64,000 nt of DNA from Arctopsyche grandis (Eukaryota > Arthropoda > Insecta > Trichoptera > Hydropsychidae). The DNA is taken from positions 35,137,691 through 35,201,690 of the forward strand of contig NC_135357.1 of NCBI RefSeq assembly GCF_051622035.1, read 5' to 3'. Positions 32,025 through 42,692 of this stretch are shown one piece after another. Each line of letters starts with the position of its first letter. Positions within the stretch are counted from its first letter, which is position 1. The translations under genes were made by a program, and so were the position numbers. The notes under the pieces were generated by a model. It had not been told where the DNA came from, made no database searches, and saw only the letters and a program-made list of their open reading frames with translations.

Positions 32025-33001
32025 AAAGTGCGTGCATATGTATGTTAGATATAATCTATACAATCTCGTACCAATTATAAGATTGGATTTATTTAATGTT
32101 TTTTATATGGTAGAACATATATAGTACTACCATAGCATGACTCCCAAATGGAAACATGCATGCGCCAATTACGAATAAATTGCGCCGAAGCGAAATTTTC
32201 TTATCCATTATCGTAATGGATAAGAAAAATAAAATGCTGGAGGTCTGGAACAGTGTGGTGTTCCAGATGAGCACATTAATCAGACTCGGAATCGCCTAAA
32301 GAAAGTGCGTGCATATGTATGTTGGATATAATCTATACAATCTCGTACCAATTATAAGATTGGATTTATTTAATGTTTTTTATATGGTAGAACATATATA
32401 GTACTACCATAGCATGACTCCCAAATGGAAACATGCAACGATATTCTCGAAATACATGTATCGTCAGTATGTCGAACAGGAGCATTGTGATACTGTCTTA
32501 GTTGCCGGGACTGTAAGGTTAGTCTTGCTTCAAATATTATGTATTATGTACATATGTTAACTCGAATTTTTAATCTGTTTGCAGATTCTATGTACACAAG
32601 TTTATTTTAATGTGCAACAGTGACTATTTGGCGGACCGTTTACAAGCATCATAATACATACTGTATAAATGAGCATATTATAAGCTCATTTATACAGACT
32701 GTATAAATGAGCATATTATACAGTCAAGCAATCGCCTAAAATGGAGAATGCTATCAAGAAAGTGCGAGCATATGTACGTTAGATATAATCTTTACCATCT
32801 CGTACCAATTATAGGATTGGATTTATTTAATGTTTTTTATATGGTAGTACATATATAGTACTACCATAGCATGACTCCCAAATGGAAACATGGAAGCGCC
32901 ATTTACGAATAATTTGCGCCGAAGCGAAATTTTCTTTTCGCCGAAGCGAAGCGAAAAAGAAAATGCTGGAGGTCTGGAACAGTGTGGTGTTCCAGATGAG
33001 T
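32025..33001. repeat. Three direct copies of a ~135-250 bp local repeat
   Basis: Copies at 32025-32280, 32302-32438 and 32758-33001 share GTACCAATTATA, GATTGGATTTATTTAATG and CATAGCATGACTCCCAAATG. The first and third extend into CGCCGAAGCGAAATTTTCTT and end with GGTCTGGAACAGTGTGGTGT. The middle copy is truncated. Not coding; origin unknown. Confidence 0.85.
32661..32697. repeat. Perfect 14-bp-arm palindrome
   Basis: CTGTATAAATGAGC and its reverse complement GCTCATTTATACAG are separated by 9 bases. The left arm is repeated again just downstream (CTGTATAAATGAGC at about 32699). Confidence 0.85.
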
Positions 33002-33256
33002 TTGTTAATCAAAGAGCTGAAGAATGCTAACGAGAAAGCTGTGTTTCACCATTAGTAGAGCATTCCCAATTCCATGTAGATCAAAATTAATTTACTATTA
33101 ATTTGTATTGTAATTTAATGCCTTCTGTGAGCGCTTTACGTTCCACTATAGGGAGAGTAAGGAGAGCTCAGAGACCGAAAGAACCGAAACAACCGAAATA
33201 ACCAAAAGAACCGCAAACAGTAAAAGGCACATGCAACCAGCAACCGTTTCTGGTGA

Positions 33257-33667
33257 GTGACTGAGTTCGAGAATGGCAGAATACTAATATTCTCAACGGT
33301 GACCAATTTGAGCAGATTAGCGCAGGGAACCTATTGTATTATGGACGGCACTTTCAAGACGGTTCCCAATATCTTTTACCAATTATACACCATCCATTCG
33401 AAGGTTGGGCAAGCGAATGGTAGAATTTTACCCTTGATTTATATACTAATGACATCAAAGACGCAGACGGCTTACGTGAAGGCATTTATGGAAATCAAGA
33501 ATTTTGCCAGCTCAAATGGAGTATTTCTGATGTCACAAGTCATCATCTCCGATTTGGAGTTGGCCGCAATAAACGCCACCCAAATTGCTTTCCCCGGAGT
33601 GGAGATTAAGCTCTGCTTTTTTCACTTCGGGCAGTGCATTTGGCGTAAGATCCAGAATTTTTTGTAA
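33257..33667 (+). pseudogene. MULE-type transposase fragment
   Basis: A single open stretch encodes the central MULE nuclease domain: YCIMDGTFKTVPNIFYQL (first Asp), ILPLIYILMTSKTQTAYVKA, QVIISDLELAAINATQIAF (second Asp) and CFFHFGQCIWRKIQ. It aligns with the copy at about 28770-29090 but is clearly a different, less decayed relative. There is no ATG at the left edge and the frame stops right after the Cys/His block, so the C-terminal third is missing. Confidence 0.8.
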
Positions 33668-34611
33668 GCAGTAAAAATGGAAAGTAAAAATAAATCCGTC
33701 TTATTTAGTGAGAAAATTTGACCTTAGATTCGATCGGAATTATAAAGACGTGAACCTCGGGTAACTGCGATAGATGTCGGAGCCCGAAAATCAGAACACT
33801 ACGATACGACGGATAACGAAGTCGAAGGTTTTCATATGAAGGTGGGATATACAATTGCAGCTCAATTTCCAAATATATGGAAGTTTTTGAAAGCCCTACA
33901 AGGTCTCAAAGCCGAAACCGATTCGAGACTTATCGAAGAGGAATAACTTATATAACGTGGAAACACATTAGTTACCATTCTAAAATATTATATAAAAGAA
34001 AATAACCGCACGCAAAGTATTATAAAGAGTACTTGCGTTCTTAATATTTAAATAAACACCCGGAATTTTAGATGTCCAATACTGAGGAGATATGTCAACA
34101 CCCATCGTATACGCTGTGTAATAACATGTGATGTGTAACCCAGTCACTTGTATTTACAATTCGAAACATATCGTGTATCTCAATTTATGTAAATATTAAT
34201 CCCAAAACAAACCGTTATTGGAAATAAAATAAGCTCAACTACATGCATTCATGTCCGTTGAACGTTCCCTTCCTGGCAGATGATAACTTGAATTTTGAAA
34301 GGTATCTTGAATTCAAATACAAATATAGCATGCCAGACGCTACCCAAATGAATTCCCAAGACATGACATTCGGGTGCGTATTAAAAAGAAAAAGTCTACT
34401 CGCAATCGAGAAATGGGTTCTTGTACATACTAGCATTCAATAAGCATGGAAAATATCTACATCCTAATTGAAAATATCTTGATGTTCCTCATATTTTTTT
34501 AACCAAATACCGAAAAATTGCTAGCAGGTTAAGTAATATAATATTTGTATTGTAATTGCCTTAAAAATGGCGTTAAGTATAACGCTTTTGCAATGATACT
34601 TAACTTTAATT
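33668..34611. other. Gene-poor interval
   Basis: No recognisable gene; short open frames only. Confidence 0.5.
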
Positions 34612-36104
34612 AGACTTCCGCCTAATTTGGCATCTATGGACATATCTATGGGTGTATGCCAAAATTCAAAGACAATGCTTCGAAATATTTCAAAAATTTA
34701 GGCATCTAGAAACAAAGACAAACCATCACCCTCTTCAGATATGGATCCCTACAAAGGGATCACAACACTACCTGCTCAAGTGTCCTGGTAAGCAGCGTGA
34801 AGCTCAACTTGAGCCTATTCAATATAACTGTGGATTGGATATCACGCCAGAATTCGACACAGTAAAATAACTGGGAAGAGGTTTCGAAGGTACTTCAATT
34901 CAGCGATAAACCTCTTCATGCATGTATACAAAAACCCTTTCAGATATAAACTGAAATTACAGTTAGTCGACTTAAAACATCACCCTATTCAGAGATTGTT
35001 TGGTGGAGGGGTGTCTCGAAATTAAGACATCCATTATTTGAGGGGAATAAAAATGAAACCTTCAAATTTATATATAGATGACGCTACAGATCATCTACGT
35101 TCTTTAAAAATAACCACCAGAACGGAAACCACAAAGAAAATAAATGGAGTAACGGAATGTATAATAATTATAATTCAGGATCAAAAATGTTTAAAATTCA
35201 TCCCAACCTATAAATTAAGCCACCATATTGGGTTGCTATCTGGAGACATCAGATCATATGGAGGATATAATAATAACCCCAATCGCCGACAGTTTAAATC
35301 AATATACTAGAAGCTACCAAACCACAAGTTAACTAACGCAACTTGGATCAACCAGCCCAGCCAGGATAATACACAGAATTCCATCTAATCACGAAGCGAC
35401 GAGAAAACAAATGAAAAATGTATCCAAAAACACTAATGTATCTTGAAATCAGGAAGAATCAACACGGCTGCAGAAGAGGACGTTGTTTATCAGGTAGATA
35501 AAAACCAAGCAGACTGTTTAAATGATGCTGAAATGATGAGTAAGCGATATAAGAAATCTCGAAGATTCACCAATTAGGTGAAAACTTGGCGGAATGCCGG
35601 CGAACTTCACAAGTACCAATAGCGTCCCAATAATGGAGAACTATTCTGAGAATGGAGCATTTCTATATACAAAAGATCTCATAATCAATATCGATTGATG
35701 ACCTCGTCCGCGGTGCAGCTCTCTACTGATTTTATTGATTTGACACATGTCAAGGTAAGCCGAAAATGAAACGGCATACACTGAAACGGAGATAGTAGCT
35801 CAACTTTATAGAATAACAAAACTGGTTTAGATTCGCAATTCGCAACACAAATTAAATAATGGCGAGAAAAATACCAAAGGGTGATTCTTGTAATATGGTT
35901 TAAAATCATTTTTAATGCATCTAAATCAAATGCATAGAACCATCTTACTGCGTAGGATGTTGGGATATTAATTCTCGGTATATTATTGACCGACGATTCT
36001 AAAGCTGAACGCTCAGCTCTTAGTGGTATTTTTAAGGACTCAAGCCCATGTTATTTCGCAAGCGATTTCGAGGTCTTCTCAATATAAATTATTGAGAAGA
36101 ATCA
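34612..36104 (+). repeat. P-like repeat unit, copy 1
   Basis: About 1.5 kb shared with 42693-43798 (starts internally), 44566-45776 and in part 45783-46290. Contains a P-element-like transposase remnant and a non-coding 3' section (for example GAACTTCACAAGTACCAATA). The copy is cut at about 36104 by Gypsy-B; the copy at 42693 continues past this point as AATCAATTGTAAATATT. Confidence 0.8.
35038..35307 (+). pseudogene. P-element/THAP9-like transposase fragment
   Basis: Reads YIDDATDHLRSL, then CLKFIPTYKLSHHIGLL and GDIRSYGGYNNNPNRRQFKS. This matches the C-terminal pattern of P-element-type transposases (LKFxLTYKLSQDHxE-FF-xIRxRGGxNNNPTxxQF). The frame begins without a proper N-terminal domain and stops after KSIY. 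The THAP domain and catalytic Asp residues are absent. The family identification rests on motif recall. Confidence 0.75.
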
Positions 36105-36234
36105 ATCGCCAGTCAGCTGCCATCGACGCTGAGCTACGACGAATTGACGGAAGAGCTGGCACAACGCTTCAGACGACAGGGCACACCGATTGCATGCCAT
36201 GCGGCAGCGGAGCAGAGAAGATGGAGTGCGGAAG

Positions 36235-37562
36235 AACCGGAAGCACGAGTAGCCCTCGTAGGGATCTTGCCCAACGAGATGACAAACTCGACGATCGACA
36301 AAATCGTCGAGTGGAAGAACGCCGGAACGAGACCACCGTGGGAAACAGTATCTGCTGAGGAGCAGGAACTTAAAATACTGTGGACCCAATGGGACGCATT
36401 GGAGGTGGAAGGCGGTAAGCTGTACCGGAGATGGGAGAACACCGCGGGAACACGTCACACAAAGCAGCTGGTGGTGCCGACTGAGAAGATACCCGAAATC
36501 ATGTGGGAGATGCACAACGCGCCCACGGGGGGCCACTTCGGTATCAATAAAACGTACCGAAACGTGCGCCAAAAATATTACTGGCCGACGTGTCGAATCG
36601 ACGTCACCCAGTGGTGCGAACGATGCGCACAGTGCGGGGCCCACAACGGACCACACCGAAGGAATCGCGGGGCACTTCAACCGTACCTTTCGGGGACGCC
36701 ACTACAACGAATGGCAGTCGACATTCTGGGTCCACTCCCGGCCACCGAACGAGGAAACCGATACATACTGGTGGCTATGGACTACTTCACGAAGTGGCCG
36801 GAAGCGATTCCACTACCGAACCAGGAGGCAGAGACCGTAGCAGACGCCCTGGTAGAACAAGTGTTCACGCGGCTAGGCGTCCCGAACGAGCTGCACTCTG
36901 ACCAGGGACGAAACTTCGAGTCGAAGTTGTTCCGTCAGGCACTGGACCGGCTGGGCGTACACAAAACGAGAACAACACCATACCGACCTCAGTCCGATGG
37001 AATGGTCGAGCGACTCAATCGAACCATGCGGGCGCACTTGACGAAGTCCGTCAACGAGGAGCAGGACGACTGGGACACGCTGGTTCCGCACTTCCTCATG
37101 GCATATAGAGCGGCCCAACACGATGCAACAGGAGCATCACCAGCAGCCATGATGTACGGACGAGAACTGCGCATGCCGGCGGACCTACTATATGGGGGCC
37201 CTCCACCAGACAGCGAACCTCAGGATCCACACCGGTATACCACGAAGATGACCGAAGACATGGCCAAGGTACATCGGTTCGCCAGAGCCCACCTCCGGAT
37301 GCAGAATAGCCGTATGAAGACGCGATACGACGTCCGCAGAACCGAACCGGCGTACGAAACAGGTGACCGAGTATGGCTGTACAACCCTGCCAAGACTCCA
37401 GGGCTTTCACCAAAGCTGCAATCGCTGTGGGAAGGACCGTACACCATAGTGACCAAACTTAGAGACGTAGTTTATAGGATACGCAGGGAATTCGACGGCT
37501 CAAACCGATTAATGGTGGTGCACCTGGATAGACTCGCAAGGTATAAGGCCGTCGAATATTAA
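36235..37562 (+). pseudogene. Gypsy-B Pol, integrase portion
   Basis: The open frame covers the C-terminal ~440 residues of a Ty3/Gypsy Pol. It contains an H2C2 zinc finger (GGHFGINKTYRNV, CERCAQC) and a DDE core: MAVDILGPLP, ELHSDQGRNF and DGMVERLNRT, with exactly 35 residues between the last Asp and Glu. The C-terminal GPY/F-like region (LWEGPYTIVTKL) is present, ending HLDRLARYKAVEY. Closely related to the Gypsy-A Pol at 59746. Protease, RT and RNase H are missing because the element is truncated, and no ATG is present near the left edge. All integrase catalytic residues are intact. Confidence 0.9.
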
Positions 37563-37674
37563 CTGTAGTTATAACTAAGTGCAACTGTAATTGTATGTAA
37601 CTGTTTTGTAATTGTTTAAGTGTAACTTTAAATTAATGGGTCGATCGGGACGATCTCTCTTAAGAAGGGGGTTA

Positions 37675-37846
37675 TGTAGACCGGTGACGTCATGGTAACG
37701 CCGACCAATGGTGGAGTCGGGCGTTGCGGCCAATGGCTGCACCCGACTCCTTGACCAATGACTATACATGTTTACGTGTCATAACGTGTATGCGCTGAGC
37801 GCTGAATATTTATAAGTATGTTGCGCTCTCGAACGGTGGCATCCGG
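37675..37846 (+). repeat. Gypsy-B 3' LTR, truncated by Jockey
   Basis: Begins TGTAGACCGGTGACGTCATG. Compared with the solo LTRs, about 27 bp after the first TGTA are missing. Ends at ACGGTGGCAT where the full-length Jockey starts; the same point is hit by two Jockeys in the LTR at 50611. Confidence 0.85.
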
Positions 37847-38092
37847 GAGTCCGCGCCCAGCGCCCGCAGTGCTCGGACGTGTCCCGCCGCGCTGTCGTTA
37901 CCCGCGCACAAACAGCTGTCTATAACAGCTGCGTCGCCGAAACCGCGATGTAACTACCGCTCGACTCTCCGAACGCGTCCCTCTGGGAATGAGAAGCTGT
38001 CCTAGCAACAGCCAAATAAACAAAAGTGATAGTGACAGTGACAAGTGACAAGTGACAGTGACACTACAAACAAAAAAAAACCCACCCACAAG

Positions 38093-39745
38093 ATGGCCAG
38101 TGTGCGGCGTGATGGCCGTGGTGGCAGTGACACTAGCGCTAAAACGCATAAATTCACTGAACATGACTTCAAAAAACTCGTGAAGGCGTACCAAGAAATG
38201 AGGGAAGAAAACGCTTCCCTCAAAAAGTTAATCGCGACTCACGCAGCCCAACGAGCAGCTGACCAAGCAGCCCACTCCGCCCAACTGGGAAACCTCGCGT
38301 CAAACATGTCGCAGGCCCAGTCGACGACGACGACCACAAAGACGAAGGATATGGCCACATCCCCTCAGACGTCACCACGCAAAAACGGTAAGCGTAGAAT
38401 GACGAGCCCACTCAACACCACACACACACAATCACAGTCGACCCCACCCATCAGCAACAGATACGCGGCACTCGCGGAATCCGACTTCGACTCCGATTCC
38501 GACTCCGTGCAGTCTAATAAAATGGAGGTTACTTCCGCTGCCAAGTCCCCACCCGCATCAGCAGCCGCACCCGAACCCACACAACCACCCACACCTACAC
38601 AATCACCCACACCTACCCAAACACCTGCACCTACACAAACACCTGCACCACTACCGGAGGACTACTCCTTCCCTGTTGGCATCATCCGAAATCGGAAACA
38701 TATCCAGAAGCGTCCAATTCACAACACACCCACCCAACAAGCGGCCCTCAGCACACCGTCGGCAAACACGCCTCAAATTCGTACACCCCCCCAGACCATA
38801 AGCCCCGCTCACCCATCCAGAAACACCGTTTCGGATGTGCTTCCCAAACCTAAAGTTGCTCCAATCTTTCTAAGGTTGCCATCGGACTACAAGGTAGTTC
38901 AAAGGAAACTCGACGGACGTAACCTCAAATTCACAGCCGTCTACTCTGAAAACAGAGTCAAAATCACACCATGCACCATCGATGATTACCGCCAAATCAC
39001 AAAAGTGCTCCAAGAAGAACAATTCCAATTCTATGCCCACCCTCTAACGGAAGACAAACCGCTCAAACTGGTCATTAGAGGCATTAGCCCCAACTATTCC
39101 GAGTCAGAAGTCCTCGCCGAGTTGGCCGATCTTGGCTACAAAGCCAGTAAAGCCACCGTCATGAAATCACGACGTGACAAGCGCGACATGCCCATGTTCA
39201 CTGTCGAGACCACACGTGACGAAGAGGGGAAGAAGTTGTTCAACCTCTCCAGCATCTTCGGCCAACTGGTTCGCATCGAATCACTTCGCCGTGGTGATAC
39301 TGTACCGCAGTGCCACCGCTGCCAAGGCTTTGGCCACGGCTCCTACAACTGCCATGTCGCCCCCCTGTGCATCAAATGTGCAGGACCCCATTTGACCACT
39401 GACTGTGTGTCAACAACCTCCACTCCAACTTGCACCAGCTGCAGAGGCCCTCACGTTTCCAGCTACAGAGGCTGCCCTTCAAATCCCAACAACAAAAGCA
39501 GGAAGAACTCCCGCCAACCCCGAAACCCCAACCCCTCCCACCCCCAACCAACGAAGACCAACGTACCGCAATATAGACACGAAAACTCAAATTTCCCTCC
39601 CCTAACCCCTCCCACCCAACAACCCAACATCAACACTAGCTGGAACCCAAACCAAGACCTTTCAAATCGGATGAGCAAAATCGAACAGTCCATTGACTCG
39701 ATAAATGCCATCCTGCTCATGCTCACCCAACAACATAAAAAATGA
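38093..39745 (+). CDS. Jockey ORF1 protein (gag-like)
   Basis: Starts at ATG 38093 (MASVRRDGRGG), the first ATG in the frame; the frame is open further upstream but without an ATG. 550 residues. N-terminal coiled-coil-like stretch (KKLVKAYQEMREENASLKKL); Ser/Thr/Pro-rich linker including a PTPTQ/PAPTQ run (about residues 160-185); RRM-like central region ending KATVMKSRRDKRDMPMF; then three zinc knuckles (CHRCQGFGHGSYNCH, CIKCAGPHLTTDC, CTSCRGPHVSSYRGC, about 405-460). It coats element RNA and chaperones it. The stop overlaps the ORF2 start. Its N-terminal half differs from the copy at 1479 while the knuckle half matches. Confidence 0.9.
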   Translation: MASVRRDGRGGSDTSAKTHKFTEHDFKKLVKAYQEMREENASLKKLIATHAAQRAADQAAHSAQLGNLASNMSQAQSTTTTTKTKDMATSPQTSPRKNGKRRMTSPLNTTHTQSQSTPPISNRYAALAESDFDSDSDSVQSNKMEVTSAAKSPPASAAAPEPTQPPTPTQSPTPTQTPAPTQTPAPLPEDYSFPVGIIRNRKHIQKRPIHNTPTQQAALSTPSANTPQIRTPPQTISPAHPSRNTVSDVLPKPKVAPIFLRLPSDYKVVQRKLDGRNLKFTAVYSENRVKITPCTIDDYRQITKVLQEEQFQFYAHPLTEDKPLKLVIRGISPNYSESEVLAELADLGYKASKATVMKSRRDKRDMPMFTVETTRDEEGKKLFNLSSIFGQLVRIESLRRGDTVPQCHRCQGFGHGSYNCHVAPLCIKCAGPHLTTDCVSTTSTPTCTSCRGPHVSSYRGCPSNPNNKSRKNSRQPRNPNPSHPQPTKTNVPQYRHENSNFPPLTPPTQQPNINTSWNPNQDLSNRMSKIEQSIDSINAILLMLTQQHKK

Positions 39746-42495
39746 CTTGCTACCTCAAGATCGTTTACTGGAACGCCTGCAGCATACTCAGCAAGCGTGT
39801 CGAATTCGAGCAATTCTTGCTCCAACACTCCATTGATATCGCACTAGTAAACGAAACTTGGCTCAAACCTGGCAATCGACTAAACTTCCCAAACTACACC
39901 ACATACAGAAACGACAGAATAGGCAAAGCCGCCGGCGGCACTGCCATATTCATCAAACACACAATTCAACACAACTTGGCCCCGCGGCCGATCACCACAG
40001 GGATAGAACTGACGTCGGTAGAAGTTTGGACTAACACTGGCACCCCACTCATCCTCCACGCAGTTTACAACCCACCAAAACAACACTTACTCACCACAGA
40101 CTTGGACAAAATATTCAACACTAACAAAGCCACCATTGCCGCAGGCGACCTTAACGCCAAACATTCCAGATGGAACAGTCAAGCCACTAACAATAATGGA
40201 AAAATTCTTTTAAGTTATTCCCAACTTTCAAACCCAAAAGTTTCCGTCACGGCCCCAGACGAACCCACAAGAATCCCCATTAACTTCAAAGGTAGACCTG
40301 ATATCTTAGACATCGTTCTTACTCAAAATTTTCCGGGCGCGCAGTCCTTGACTGTAGTAAATGATCTCTCTTCCGACCATCACCCGGTCATACTAGAACT
40401 CACCAACACACCCGTAACTATAAACCCCATCCTCCGAAGTACCATATCTTGGGAGAAATTCTCAACTCTCCTTCACCACACCGTCACTTACCCCCACTCA
40501 ATTCACACCACCCAAGAAATAGACTCCGCTATTAACATACTCACGGATGAAATACAGTCAGCCTTAGACGCCAGCACCACCACCACACCCCACTCCCCTT
40601 TGCACCCGCAAGCTTTACCCCCCGACATTCGCGATCTTATTCGCCTTAAGAATAGAGCTAGGAAGGCATTCCAAAGGTACAAGGACCCAATCCTCAAACA
40701 GCGAATGAACAGACTTCAACAAGACGTTAAAAATGCCTTGTGGCAACTACGAAACGACAACTGGGATACCAAACTCAGAGCGCTAGAAGACGGACATAAC
40801 GGTTTCTGGAAACTGTCAAAAATCTTCAGAAGCAACGGCAACAGGATCGACAGGATCAAAGTTGGAGATAAGTTCGTCTACTCCACCGCCGATAAAGCGG
40901 AAGCCCTAGCCGACAGTCTCCAGGACCAATTCTCTCTCTCAAACTTCAACCTGCAAAGTGACTTTTGCCAAATGGTTGAAAGCTCCGTCAACAGCTACCT
41001 CGAAAACCCAGCCCCAGTACCCATTGTCGCCACTTCGCCGCTTGAAGTCCTAAACATCATCAAAACTATCGCCGCCAAAAAGGCCCCTGGCCCTGACGGA
41101 ATTTCCAACAAAGCTCTAAAAGAACTCCCTCAAAAAGCCATCGCTGCACTCACGGCAATACTAAATGCCACCAACAGAATCTGCTACTTTCCGAGTCAAT
41201 GGAAACTCGCCAATGTCATTCTCATCAGAAAACCCTACTCGAACCCCTCCCTCGCAACAAGTTACCGACCCATCAGCTTGCTATCCTCACTGAGTAAGAT
41301 CCTGGAACGGATCTTAATCTCAAATCTCAACAGCGAAATCGCAAATATTGACCTTCTTCCCAAAACACAATTTGGCTTCAGACCCCAACACTCTGCCGTT
41401 CACCAGATTCACAGAGTTGTTGAAACCGTTATAGACGGTTTCGACCACAACATGTCTACTGGAGCAATCTTCCTAGACATTTCCAAAGCCTTCGATAAAG
41501 TCTGGCACTCTGGCCTCCTTTACAAAATGATTGCCGCCAACATCACCCCCCACTCAATACGTTCTATCGCATCCTTCCTAAGAGAAAGGAGATTTCAGGT
41601 CAAACTCAAGGACCGCATATCAACTCAGCGAGGCATCTCCGCTGGGGTACCCCAAGGCTCCATCCTCGGCCCCACGCTATTCAACCTTTACACACACGAC
41701 ATACCCACTCCTACACATAGGTACACAAACATCGCACAGTACGCCGACGACACGGCCATCTTAGCGAGCTCCGTCGGCCCCAAGGGAGTCTCGCTCGCCC
41801 TCCAGAAGTACTCGGACCAACTGGTAGCGTGGTACGATAAATGGCTGATGAAAATCAACCCGGATAAAAGTCAGGCAATATTCTTCTCCAGACGTAAAAA
41901 ACGGTGCAAACCAGCCAAGCCAGTCATTATAAACGACAAACCAGTCAACTGGACCACGTCTACCCGCTACCTGGGGGTAATAATCGACCGCAAATTAACC
42001 TGGAGACCCCACATCACTAACGCGGTGCGTAAAGCTAGGGCAGTTGCGTCAAAGCTTTACCCACTATGCAAACCAAACAGCAAGCTCTCGCTTAAAAACA
42101 AATGCTTGCTGTATAAATCCATCATCCGCCCACAAATCACGTACGCGAGCCCCGTGTGGGCTCACACTACCATCTCCAACAGATCCATACTCAGACTACA
42201 GACAATTCAAAACAAATTCTTGCGTGCCACGGGCAACTACGACTGGTACACAAGAAACACTATAATTCACAATGACCTAAGCATTGACTACCTCGACAAA
42301 CACGTACACAAACTTGCCGTGAACTACTTCAAGTCTCTCGGCAAAATAGACAATCCCCTGATCAATTCCCTCAGTGTGACCAAACTCACGTCCAATCAAA
42401 GACCCATCGACATTCTGAAGATGGGTATAGCACCCAATTTAATTAACCAGACTCAACCACCTCCAAACGGTCCATACCCGCTAACCACCCACTAA
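39742..42495 (+). CDS. Jockey ORF2 polyprotein (APE endonuclease plus RT)
   Basis: 917 residues, uninterrupted. Endonuclease, residues 1-~225: YWNACSI, LVNETWL, GGTAIFIKH, GDLNAKHSRWNS, PDILDIVLT and the catalytic SSDHHPVI (His at about 213). RT about 450-760: KKAPGPDGISNKAL, SYRPISLLSSLSKILERI, QFGFRPQHSAVHQIH, LDISKAFDKVW, GVPQGSILGP and QYADDTAIL (YADD at 667-670). The C-terminal tail is usual for the family, but the normal stop after MGIG is lost: 10 bp are missing between two ATAG repeats near 42430, so the protein runs on for about 20 extra residues into the 3' UTR (ending NGPYPLTTH). Whether the extension matters is unknown. Confidence 0.92.
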   Translation: MTCYLKIVYWNACSILSKRVEFEQFLLQHSIDIALVNETWLKPGNRLNFPNYTTYRNDRIGKAAGGTAIFIKHTIQHNLAPRPITTGIELTSVEVWTNTGTPLILHAVYNPPKQHLLTTDLDKIFNTNKATIAAGDLNAKHSRWNSQATNNNGKILLSYSQLSNPKVSVTAPDEPTRIPINFKGRPDILDIVLTQNFPGAQSLTVVNDLSSDHHPVILELTNTPVTINPILRSTISWEKFSTLLHHTVTYPHSIHTTQEIDSAINILTDEIQSALDASTTTTPHSPLHPQALPPDIRDLIRLKNRARKAFQRYKDPILKQRMNRLQQDVKNALWQLRNDNWDTKLRALEDGHNGFWKLSKIFRSNGNRIDRIKVGDKFVYSTADKAEALADSLQDQFSLSNFNLQSDFCQMVESSVNSYLENPAPVPIVATSPLEVLNIIKTIAAKKAPGPDGISNKALKELPQKAIAALTAILNATNRICYFPSQWKLANVILIRKPYSNPSLATSYRPISLLSSLSKILERILISNLNSEIANIDLLPKTQFGFRPQHSAVHQIHRVVETVIDGFDHNMSTGAIFLDISKAFDKVWHSGLLYKMIAANITPHSIRSIASFLRERRFQVKLKDRISTQRGISAGVPQGSILGPTLFNLYTHDIPTPTHRYTNIAQYADDTAILASSVGPKGVSLALQKYSDQLVAWYDKWLMKINPDKSQAIFFSRRKKRCKPAKPVIINDKPVNWTTSTRYLGVIIDRKLTWRPHITNAVRKARAVASKLYPLCKPNSKLSLKNKCLLYKSIIRPQITYASPVWAHTTISNRSILRLQTIQNKFLRATGNYDWYTRNTIIHNDLSIDYLDKHVHKLAVNYFKSLGKIDNPLINSLSVTKLTSNQRPIDILKMGIAPNLINQTQPPPNGPYPLTTH

Positions 42496-42692
42496 CACAC
42501 TAACCCCGACAGTATCCCACAGATGTTGCACTAATTTTGCTTAGTGTTCCAGATCGACAAACACCCCACAAGCGAGCAGCCGCCAGCCCGCACCACAAAC
42601 ATCACCGAGAGTCCGATCCCATACAACACGTTCGATGGATAGGTTAAGGGAGTGGCACTCCCTATAAACTATCGTTAAAACGCAGCCACAAA

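Larger units (their letters stand above)
36105..37846 (+). mobile_element. Gypsy-B Ty3/Gypsy element, 5'-truncated, with 3' LTR
   Basis: Holds the integrase end of pol, a short 3' UTR, a polypurine tract (AAGAAGGGGG at 37662-37671) and an LTR at 37675-37846 cut short by a Jockey. The body is much more GC-rich than the flanks. The same LTR family occurs as solo LTRs at 20823, 21285 and 50611. Confidence 0.88.
37847..42692 (+). mobile_element. Full-length Jockey element with both ORFs open
   Basis: 5' UTR with GTGACA-type repeats (37847-38092), ORF1, ORF2 overlapping by ATGA, and a 3' UTR ending CGCAGCCACAAAG. This is the only copy in the window with both ORFs open over full length. The 5' junction is inside a Gypsy-B LTR, but the sequence after the 3' end is P-like repeat, not LTR, so no target duplication is visible and a later rearrangement is likely. 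Confidence 0.9.

Noticed and set aside
36023..36358. 111-codon frame at the left edge of Gypsy-B
   Set aside because: Overlaps the integrase frame in another phase and spans the junction with P-like repeat; no domain.
37847..38092. ORF1 start upstream of 38093 in the full-length Jockey
   Set aside because: The frame is open to 38045, but the codon there is GTG, not ATG; the first ATG is 38093.
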